From an uncultured Clostridia bacterium (GTDB lineage Bacteria > Bacillota > Clostridia > Christensenellales > UBA1242), in NCBI GenBank assembly GCA_944383275.1, contig CALWOV010000001.1:1-64000 (forward strand): a DNA stretch of 64,000 nucleotides, given 5' to 3'. The notes beneath the pieces are model-generated. The model was not told where the DNA came from, did no database searches, and saw nothing but the letters and a program-made list of their open reading frames with translations. Within the stretch, counting starts at the first letter, position 1; the number at the start of each line of letters is the position of its first letter. Below are positions 56,091-64,000 of the stretch, one piece after another. Made by a program: the position numbers and the translations under genes.

Positions 56091-56216
56091 TATTTTCTCC
56101 TTTAAATTTGTAAAATTTAATATTATATTTTTTGATATACTTATAAAGTCTAACACAATGCATAAAAAAAAGCAAATAATTAATATTATATCGTTTTTAT
56201 TTTTGAAAATTTATGC

Positions 56217-56222
56217 TATACT
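56217..56222 (+). promoter_or_regulatory. Extended -10 promoter of eno
   Basis: TGC TATACT lies 22 bp before ATG, with only a T-rich weak -35. The AGGAGG site is just downstream, giving a very short leader. Confidence 0.5.
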
Positions 56223-56244
56223 TTTGCTATGATAGGAGGAAGAA

Positions 56245-57546
56245 ATGGAAAATTATAAAATACATTCAATAAAAGCAAGACAAATTTTAGACAGTCGTGG
56301 AACGCCAACTGTGGAAGCAGAAGTGGTTTTAAAAAATGGAGTTATGGGGCGTGCATCTGTGCCAAGTGGTGCTTCCACAGGTTCACACGAAGCAGTAGAA
56401 TTAAGAGACGGCGATAAAAACTATTTTTTCGGAAAATCAGTTTTAAATGCTGTTAAAAATGTTAACACTAAAATTGCCAAAAAACTTGTAGGTATGGACG
56501 CAAGTTTTCAACATAAAATAGACGAAACTTTAATTGCTTTAGATGGCACACCAAACAAAAGCAAACTTGGTGCTAATGCAATTTTATCTGTTTCACTTGC
56601 TTGCTGTAAGGCTGTTGCTAATTCTAAAGGTATCGATTTATTTGAATATCTTGGGCGAAAAAATGATATTACCCTGCCCGTTCCTATGATGAATGTTATT
56701 AATGGTGGAAAACACGCAGATAACAATCTTAATATACAAGAGTTTATGATTATGCCTGTTGGCGCTAAAAGTTTTAGTTCTGCTTTGCAGATGTGTGTTG
56801 AAATATTTCATAATCTTAAAGGGATTATTAAAGAAAAAGGTTTAAGCACTGCTGTTGGTGATGAAGGTGGTTTTGCTCCAAATTTAGAAAATGATGAACA
56901 AGCACTTATGCTTATTACAAAAGCAATTTCTAAATCTGGCTATGAAGGTAAAATTATGATTGCACTTGATGTTGCTGCATCTGAAATGTATAATGAAGCA
57001 ATTAAAATAAAAAAAGATGGACAATATTATTTCTGGAAATCAAAAATCACTTATAGTGCAAACGATTTATTAAAATATTATAAAAAATTAATAAAGAAAT
57101 ACCCTATTATTTCTATTGAAGATGGCTTTGCCGAAGATGATTGGACATCTTGGAAAAATTTTAAAAATGAATTAGGTAATCAAATTCAAATTGTTGGAGA
57201 TGACTTGTTTGTTACAAACACAAAACTAATTCAGAAAGGTATTGTTGAAGATTGTGCAAACTCGGTTTTGATTAAATTAAACCAAATTGGAACAGTTACC
57301 GAAACAATAAATGCCGTAAGTATGGCTCAGCACAATGGTTGGACTGCTGTTATTTCGCATAGAAGTGGTGAAACTGAAGATACTTCTATTGCTGATATTG
57401 CTGTTGCATTAAATACCGGACAAATAAAAACAGGTGCACCATCTAGAACTGATAGAGTTGCTAAATATAACCAACTTCTAAGAATTGAAGAAAAATTAGG
57501 CAAAAAAGCAAAATTTCTTGGAATAAAAGCATTTAAGTTTAATTAA
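56245..57546 (+). CDS. eno: Enolase
   Basis: 433 residues. Converts 2-phosphoglycerate to phosphoenolpyruvate. [14 protein letters not shown] and [19 protein letters not shown] at the N-terminus, catalytic Glu in GDEGGFAPN, metal ligands in [19 protein letters not shown] and GDDLFVTN, catalytic Lys in LIKLNQIGT, and [27 protein letters not shown] precedes ATG. Monocistronic. Confidence 0.97.
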   Translation: MENYKIHSIKARQILDSRGTPTVEAEVVLKNGVMGRASVPSGASTGSHEAVELRDGDKNYFFGKSVLNAVKNVNTKIAKKLVGMDASFQHKIDETLIALDGTPNKSKLGANAILSVSLACCKAVANSKGIDLFEYLGRKNDITLPVPMMNVINGGKHADNNLNIQEFMIMPVGAKSFSSALQMCVEIFHNLKGIIKEKGLSTAVGDEGGFAPNLENDEQALMLITKAISKSGYEGKIMIALDVAASEMYNEAIKIKKDGQYYFWKSKITYSANDLLKYYKKLIKKYPIISIEDGFAEDDWTSWKNFKNELGNQIQIVGDDLFVTNTKLIQKGIVEDCANSVLIKLNQIGTVTETINAVSMAQHNGWTAVISHRSGETEDTSIADIAVALNTGQIKTGAPSRTDRVAKYNQLLRIEEKLGKKAKFLGIKAFKFN

Positions 57547-57547
57547 T

Positions 57548-57580
57548 AAAAACCCCACTAAATTTATAGTGGAGTTTTTA
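57548..57580. terminator. Bidirectional terminator between eno and the membrane-protein gene
   Basis: AAAACCCCACTA pairs with TAGTGGAGTTTT (one mismatch) around AATTTA, with A and T tracts outside. It serves both convergent genes. Confidence 0.8.
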
Positions 57581-57583
57581 TTA

Positions 57584-58312
57584 TTATGATTTATCATTTA
57601 TTTCGGTTTTTGAATTTATTTGTTTATCCATTTCATTTATTCTGTTTTGCAATTCTATAATTTTCAATAACTCTTGCTTTTCATATAAAGATTGTTCTAA
57701 TTCCATTCTTTTTGTAGCATATATATTATTATTTGAATTTATTTCATCACTAAAATTATTTTTGTTTAAATTTTCAATTTCCCCATTATTTTCAAATTCA
57801 ATTTTCTTTTCATTTTTTATAAAACAAGTAAGTGACAATAAAAACATGGAAACAAAAATATATATTAAAGTTGTGCAAAAATATTCAAAATTAAAACAAT
57901 TTATTAAATAATTAATATATACTTCTCCATAATAAGTTGGAATATCATAAATGTTTAAAAAATTATAAGATGCTTTAGATATGAATTTAAAAATTACTAG
58001 CATTATAGAAACTAGAATAACTATTGAAAAAACAACTAAATAACTAAGATTTTTCTTACTATTTTTGTTGAATATTTTTACTGATAATAAAATAATCATT
58101 ACCAAACAAGCTATCATTATCAAAACAAAAAATATCAAAGTTAGTATGGTTTCTGAATTAAAAATTGAAATTATTACATTTTCATCTGCTGAATTTAAAA
58201 AATTTGAGATATTGCATAGTTCAATAATATAATAACCTAGTGCTAACACCCAAAAAATTGCAGATAAAACTATTAAGCTTATTTTTACATATGTATTAGT
58301 AGATGTATTCAT
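57584..58312 (-). CDS. Four-helix membrane protein with coiled-coil tail, paralogue A
   Basis: 242 residues. Membrane segments at about 9-31, 52-80, 88-112 and 138-165, then a polar Asn-rich linker and a charged coiled coil (KRMELEQSLYEKQELLKIIE, about 198-235). It is a clear duplicate of the next gene: both share FW-LALGY-IIEL at the N-terminus, SIFN, and the tail pattern ELEQSL--KQELLKII-LQN-I. No known family recognised. AAGGAAG precedes ATG; likely co-transcribed from the promoter at 59157-59185. Confidence 0.65.
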   Translation of the reverse strand: MNTSTNTYVKISLIVLSAIFWVLALGYYIIELCNISNFLNSADENVIISIFNSETILTLIFFVLIMIACLVMIILLSVKIFNKNSKKNLSYLVVFSIVILVSIMLVIFKFISKASYNFLNIYDIPTYYGEVYINYLINCFNFEYFCTTLIYIFVSMFLLSLTCFIKNEKKIEFENNGEIENLNKNNFSDEINSNNNIYATKRMELEQSLYEKQELLKIIELQNRINEMDKQINSKTEINDKS

Positions 58313-58363
58313 TTTTGTCTTCCTTTTGCATAAAATTTTATTAAAAAATCTAATTATGAAATT

Positions 58364-59089
58364 TTATTCAAGTTTCTTTAAATCAGTTTTTAAATTTATT
58401 TGTTCGTTTACTGTATTTATTTTATTTTGCAAATCAATTATTTTTAAAAGTTCTTGTTTGTCATTTAATGATTGCTCTAATTCCTTTCTTTTTATGGAAT
58501 AAATGTTATTATCATTAAAATAAGGTAAACTTTTTTGTAATTCAAATTCTCTGCTTACTAATTTTTTATTATCTTTATCTAAAATAAAATAATTAATAGA
58601 TAGTATCAAAATAGACAAAAGCATAAAAAACATACTGTTATAAAAATTGTTTAAAATTAATCCATTAATTAATATAATTAAATTTTCATTTTCTAAATTA
58701 TTATAGATATAGTTATAATAATTAGTATATAAATTAAAAAAGCCATAAACATTTTGTAAAACAAATTCTGTTATTATTAGAATAATAGAAATAAAAATAA
58801 TATATAAAAAAATATATAAAAAATCCGCTTTTATTCTAAAATTTAGTTTAAATATTTTAATAGCTATATAAATTATAGGAACTAAACTTATTAACATAAA
58901 AATAAAAAAAGTTATAATAGTCATAATTGTATTAAAATTAAAAATAGAAACTTTTGAATAACTGTTCAATGTTACAAAATTAGAAATTTTTAATAATTCA
59001 ATAATGAAGTAACCAAGTGCTAAAAACCAAAATAACAAAGATAAAATTATTAAAAAAATTTTAATACTTTTATTTAATAATATGTTCAT
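58364..59089 (-). CDS. Four-helix membrane protein with coiled-coil tail, paralogue B
   Basis: 241 residues with the same plan as paralogue A: helices at about 9-31, 52-80, 88-112 and 138-165, then the coiled coil RKELEQSLNDKQELLKIIDL (about 198-235). The linker is shorter in Asn. AAAGGG precedes ATG. First gene of the pair behind a perfect sigma-A promoter whose spacer is an operator palindrome, so the pair should be tightly repressed by the divergent XRE protein. Function unknown; the architecture suits an oligomeric membrane effector, but that is inference. Confidence 0.65.
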   Translation of the reverse strand: MNILLNKSIKIFLIILSLLFWFLALGYFIIELLKISNFVTLNSYSKVSIFNFNTIMTIITFFIFMLISLVPIIYIAIKIFKLNFRIKADFLYIFLYIIFISIILIITEFVLQNVYGFFNLYTNYYNYIYNNLENENLIILINGLILNNFYNSMFFMLLSILILSINYFILDKDNKKLVSREFELQKSLPYFNDNNIYSIKRKELEQSLNDKQELLKIIDLQNKINTVNEQINLKTDLKKLE

Positions 59090-59156
59090 TAAATTTCCCT
59101 TTTACATAATAAATTAAAAACTAAATTTTAAAAATTATTATTTTATTTCTTAATTT

Positions 59157-59185
59157 ATTATAAGGTGAGATTTCTCACTTGTCAA
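59157..59185 (-). promoter_or_regulatory. Consensus promoter of the paralogue pair with an operator as its spacer
   Basis: Reverse strand TTGACA (59185-59180), spacer exactly 17 bp, TATAAT (59162-59157). The spacer holds the palindrome GTGAGA-TT-TCTCAC, so any protein bound there blocks RNA polymerase. Confidence 0.9.
59166..59177. promoter_or_regulatory. Operator palindrome 1
   Basis: TGAGATTTCTCA, extendable to 14 bp (GTGAGATTTCTCAC). It lies within the reverse promoter spacer. Identical to operator 2, 29 bp away. Confidence 0.8.
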
Positions 59186-59194
59186 GTATTTTGG

Positions 59195-59206
59195 TGAGAT
59201 TTCTCA
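59195..59206. promoter_or_regulatory. Operator palindrome 2
   Basis: TGAGATTTCTCA again, ending one base before the forward -10 box of the XRE gene. Probable autoregulation site. Confidence 0.8.
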
Positions 59207-59212
59207 TATAAT
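59207..59212 (+). promoter_or_regulatory. Forward -10 box giving a leaderless XRE transcript
   Basis: TATAAT, then six bases and ATG at 59219. A -35-like TTGTCA lies too far (22 bp), so the promoter is probably weak. No Shine-Dalgarno sequence. Confidence 0.6.
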
Positions 59213-59218
59213 ATTTTT

Positions 59219-59425
59219 ATGATAATTGGAAAACGAATAAAAGAATTAAGAATAGAAAGAGGCCTAAGTTTGCAAAAACTTGCCAATGAAATTGGTGTTG
59301 ATAAACACGCTATTATTTTTTGGGAAAATGAAACCAATGAACCAAAAGCAAACTATATTGTTAAACTAGCAAAATATTTTGATGTTTCCACTGATTATCT
59401 TTTAGGATTGACTGATAATTATTGA
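59219..59425 (+). CDS. XRE-family repressor
   Basis: 68 residues, a single helix-turn-helix domain: GKRIKELRIERGLSLQKLAN, EIGVDKHAIIFWENETNEPK and YFDVSTDYLLGLTD, close to the phage-cI/SinR type. No additional domain, so it should act as a dimeric repressor. Two identical palindromes lie directly upstream. It is divergent from the two membrane-protein genes. Confidence 0.9.
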   Translation: MIIGKRIKELRIERGLSLQKLANEIGVDKHAIIFWENETNEPKANYIVKLAKYFDVSTDYLLGLTDNY

Positions 59426-59444
59426 AAAATATTAAATTTGCATC

Positions 59445-59473
59445 TTGAATATAATTTATATCTGTGATATAAT
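59445..59473 (+). promoter_or_regulatory. Promoter of the 147-residue gene
   Basis: TTGAAT (59445-59450), 17-bp spacer, TGA TATAAT (59468-59473, extended). Start about 15 bp before GAGGTG. No operator palindrome here, so this gene is probably not controlled by the XRE protein. Confidence 0.75.
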
Positions 59474-59496
59474 ATTTATATAAAAAGAGGTGTAAT

Positions 59497-59940
59497 ATGG
59501 AAAGTAAGAAAGAAATTAAAACAACTTGTAAAGAAATTAGTTTAGTTAAAGATTATACTGCTGATGAACTTGCAAAATATGTTAATGATGATGAAAAAAT
59601 TGAAAAAATTTATCAAGACAAAAAGCATAAATGTATGGTTGCTGTTGTAAACTGGACACCTAACGATTTTGTTGATAAAGAAGACTTCCCCACTGTTCAA
59701 AAACAACGCAAAGTTAGATTTAATAATTACGGTTCAGAATTTAACGACAATTTTGCACAGTGGCAAATAGGTGTTATTGCTCGAAAAGGTAGTGTAGCAT
59801 GCGATGCTATTGAGGAATTTTATAAAACAAACAATTTAAACAGTGATATTTTATATTTTGTGAAAACTCGTGGTATTAACGAATATTATAGACGACAAGA
59901 TAAATTAGAAAAATTATTACAGCAACAACAAAAACAATAA
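59497..59940 (+). CDS. Hypothetical protein
   Basis: 147 residues, soluble, no signal. An alpha/beta look with conserved-looking VAVVNWTPNDFVDKEDFP, KVRFNNYGSEFNDNFAQW and IGVIARKGSVACDAIEEFY, ending in a Gln-rich tail (LLQQQQKQ). No family recognised. AGAGGTG lies five bases before ATG. Own promoter and terminator. Confidence 0.6.
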   Translation: MESKKEIKTTCKEISLVKDYTADELAKYVNDDEKIEKIYQDKKHKCMVAVVNWTPNDFVDKEDFPTVQKQRKVRFNNYGSEFNDNFAQWQIGVIARKGSVACDAIEEFYKTNNLNSDILYFVKTRGINEYYRRQDKLEKLLQQQQKQ

Positions 59941-59960
59941 TTTTATATTAATAAAAAATT

Positions 59961-59988
59961 AAAGAACCATTTTAAATGGTTCTTTTTT
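59961..59988 (+). terminator. Terminator
   Basis: AAAGAACCATTT pairs with AAATGGTTCTTT, followed by T. Confidence 0.85.
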
Positions 59989-60143
59989 ATTTTAATAATT
60001 AAAAGTATAATTAAAATGTTAATAGAAAATATTACTATCTGATTAATTGGTAAATCAATTATTATATTTAAAATATTTAAACACTTACCTTTTTATGATT
60101 TTAATATTTTTCTATAGTATTATGCAATAGTATTATGCACTTT

Positions 60144-60911
60144 TTACATCTGTTTTGCGCATACATTGTGCGATATAATTAGGTTTGCTGTTTCTTTATT
60201 GATTTTCTGCAAATTATTAGAAGTTAATTTTTTACTAACAGATTTAAAATAATCTTTATTTAACTCATTAATAATCAAATTTCCTTTAGTATGAAGTTCG
60301 GCATCTTCAACTTTTTCTGAACAAAACCAAAACTGCCCTTCTTGTTTAGTAAATGTATTGCTTTTACCTGTATAATTTGAAATAGATTTTATATAAAAAT
60401 CATTATTTTCAGGATTAATATCAATAAAAAATTTAGCCATAATATCATTATTATTATAAACAGATATATTACGAGTATTTTCTTGCAAATTTATGCCTGA
60501 AACACTTAATATTTTAGAGCGCTCATAATGGGTTAAATTTCCATTACTGTTTCTATATATAATGTTACTCATATAAGGTTCTTCACAAAAAATCATTATT
60601 TTATCTTTATTAAATTCAGGTATAACTGTTAAGACAATACCACCATTTATATTAGATTTTCTATAAAGAAAATTTTCCCCATTTTTTAAAGTTATATAAC
60701 CATCAATATATTCTTTTTCATAATTAATTAAATCAAAATCTACAATATTATCTTTTAAATATTTAAATTCTGCTATTATATTAAAATTATTTAGCTCTAA
60801 AATTTTATTAAAAGATTTTAATGCAACTGTATTAAAAAATTTAGAATTAGGTTCTGTATAAACCAAATTAAAATTATTATTTGTTATTAGTTTAATAATA
60901 TCTGTTATCAT
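60144..60911 (-). CDS. Hypothetical protein
   Basis: 255 residues, Asn- and Ile-rich, beta-rich, without signal or membrane segments. It begins MITDIIKLITNNNFNLVYTE and has AEFKYLKDNIVDFDLINYE, MIFCEEPYMSNIIYR and GQFWFCSEKVEDAELH. No family recognised. ATG 60911 has no clear ribosome binding site, but a promoter lies 40 bp upstream. Confidence 0.55.
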   Translation of the reverse strand: MITDIIKLITNNNFNLVYTEPNSKFFNTVALKSFNKILELNNFNIIAEFKYLKDNIVDFDLINYEKEYIDGYITLKNGENFLYRKSNINGGIVLTVIPEFNKDKIMIFCEEPYMSNIIYRNSNGNLTHYERSKILSVSGINLQENTRNISVYNNNDIMAKFFIDINPENNDFYIKSISNYTGKSNTFTKQEGQFWFCSEKVEDAELHTKGNLIINELNKDYFKSVSKKLTSNNLQKINKETANLIISHNVCAKQM

Positions 60912-60949
60912 AATAATACCATTTAATTAAATTGTTATATATCTAGTTT

Positions 60950-60978
60950 AATATAACACAGAATTACAAAACAGTCAA
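60950..60978 (-). promoter_or_regulatory. Promoter of the 255-residue gene
   Basis: Reverse strand TTGACT (60978-60973), 17-bp spacer, TATATT (60955-60950) with TGT before it. Confidence 0.7.
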
Positions 60979-61343
60979 TATTGAAAATATAAAAATAAAT
61001 ATATTTATATCTAAAGTTTTATTTGTAAATGGTTATATAAATTTAAAAAATTTACTCTTACTAAAATTGTTATTATAAAAATTTAAAACTTTTGAAATAA
61101 ATATTTATATAAATTTAATTAAAATTTTATATCAAATATTACAAATCATAACAATATAATAAAATTACTAAAAATTTACTTTTATATTTGTCAAAACTTA
61201 TGCATAATTCAAGTTAATTCTAAAATTTTAATTAAATTTATATAATTAGTTAATATTTAAAAAACATATTAAATATTCCATTGAAAAAATCTGATTTTTA
61301 ACTACATTTTAAATCATTTAAAATTTAGATTATTTAATAAACT
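60979..61343. other. AT-rich intergenic region
   Basis: About 365 bp, extremely A/T, no reading frame or convincing element. It isolates the rRNA operon from the preceding gene. Confidence 0.5.
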
Positions 61344-61381
61344 ATAAAAAAGAAAAGACAGCTCAAAAGAACTGTCTTTTC
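61344..61381 (-). terminator. Terminator of the rRNA operon
   Basis: AAAAGACAG (61353-61361) pairs with CTGTCTTTT (61372-61380); T-rich run follows on the reverse strand. It sits eight bases after 5S. Confidence 0.88.
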
Positions 61382-61388
61382 AATAGAA

Positions 61389-61504
61389 TCTGGCAACGAC
61401 CTATTTTCCCAGCCAACTGCTCGGCAAGTATCTTCGGCGCTGAAGAGCTTAACTTCTGTGTTCGGAATGAGAACAGGTGGGACCCCTTCGCCATAGTCAC
61501 CAGA
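61389..61504 (-). rRNA. rrf: 5S ribosomal RNA
   Basis: 116 nt. The reverse strand begins TCTGGTGACTATGGCGAAGG, includes the CCGAACACAGAAGTTAAGC loop and ends with TTGCCAGA, so the 5' and 3' ends pair. The 123-bp spacer to 23S holds no tRNA. Confidence 0.95.
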
Positions 61505-61627
61505 AATGGAGCAGTGTGCGTAACACACTCACAACTGCATAACAAATATAGCATAAAGATGAATCTTTGTCAACAATTTTAAACTAAATATTCAACGCAA
61601 AGTCTGCAAATTAATGCAACTTTAATT

Positions 61628-64000
<2,373 letters not shown>

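Noticed and set aside
56091-56244. T-box leader before tyrS
   Set aside because: The 154-bp gap has no specifier or antiterminator stem and no room for one; trpS likewise has none.
59445-59473. Control of the 147-residue gene by the XRE repressor
   Set aside because: No TGAGATTTCTCA palindrome occurs near this promoter.
61334-61554. Two short reverse frames over the 5S gene
   Set aside because: They coincide with 5S rRNA and its terminator.

Overview
The window is about 30% G+C and looks like the chromosome of an uncultured, gut-type member of the Clostridia (Bacillota). Support: a Gram-positive gene set (SpoIIE, WhiA, RecX, AcpS, a MazF/EndoA-type toxin, a WalJ-like metallo-hydrolase), a zinc-type S14, strong AGGAGG ribosome binding sites, TTGACA-17-TATAAT promoters, and TGA used as a stop (map), so the code is standard rather than mycoplasmal. 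SpoIIE suggests sporulation or descent from spore formers. I cannot name a genus.

Layout. 1-6.2 kb is accessory: a cut-off reverse gene, a start-less DUF11-like fragment, a small Cys-rich protein, comEC, tRNA-Glu(CTC), a Nudix hydrolase, a lipoprotein and a frameshifted methyltransferase. 6.2-22.9 kb is a single reverse-strand S10-spc-alpha ribosomal superoperon (rpsJ to rplQ, with secY, adk, map, a KOW protein, infA, rpmJ and rpoA) behind a perfect consensus promoter and a leader of about 215 nt. Several of its proteins have unusual tails (L16 Cys-rich, L22 and L24 basic) and its adenylate kinase has an altered AMP site. 23-25 kb has a repeat-built unknown protein. 24.9-35.6 kb is a reverse cluster: ArsR regulator, uvrC, solute-binding-like protein, murB, PHP phosphoesterase, whiA, dnaE, pfkA. 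36-44.7 kb continues with DUF5685, trpS, an AI-2E-type permease, a flippase-like membrane protein, tilS and spoIIE. 45-47.4 kb is forward: SDR, WalJ-like hydrolase and an Asn/Glu-rich anchored protein.

47.4-48.0 kb carries no gene but is packed with inverted repeats. They include a 79-nt perfect four-way junction, a second cloverleaf-like element and a 60-bp direct repeat. 48-51 kb is a GLUG-repeat surface protein, followed by an MFS transporter. 52.5-56.1 kb is a reverse cluster (tyrS, yigZ, recX, acpS, putative antitoxin, MazF) and then forward eno.

57.6-60.9 kb is the most system-like accessory region. Two tandemly duplicated four-helix membrane proteins with coiled-coil tails are divergently arranged with a small XRE repressor. 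Two identical palindromes lie between them; one sits exactly inside the spacer of the consensus promoter of the membrane genes, the other abuts the -10 box of the repressor's apparently leaderless promoter. Two unrecognised genes follow. The window ends in a reverse rRNA operon: 5S and most of 23S.

Three genes (map, uvrC and the XRE repressor) share the pattern TATAAT-N6-ATG without a Shine-Dalgarno sequence, which predicts leaderless mRNAs.
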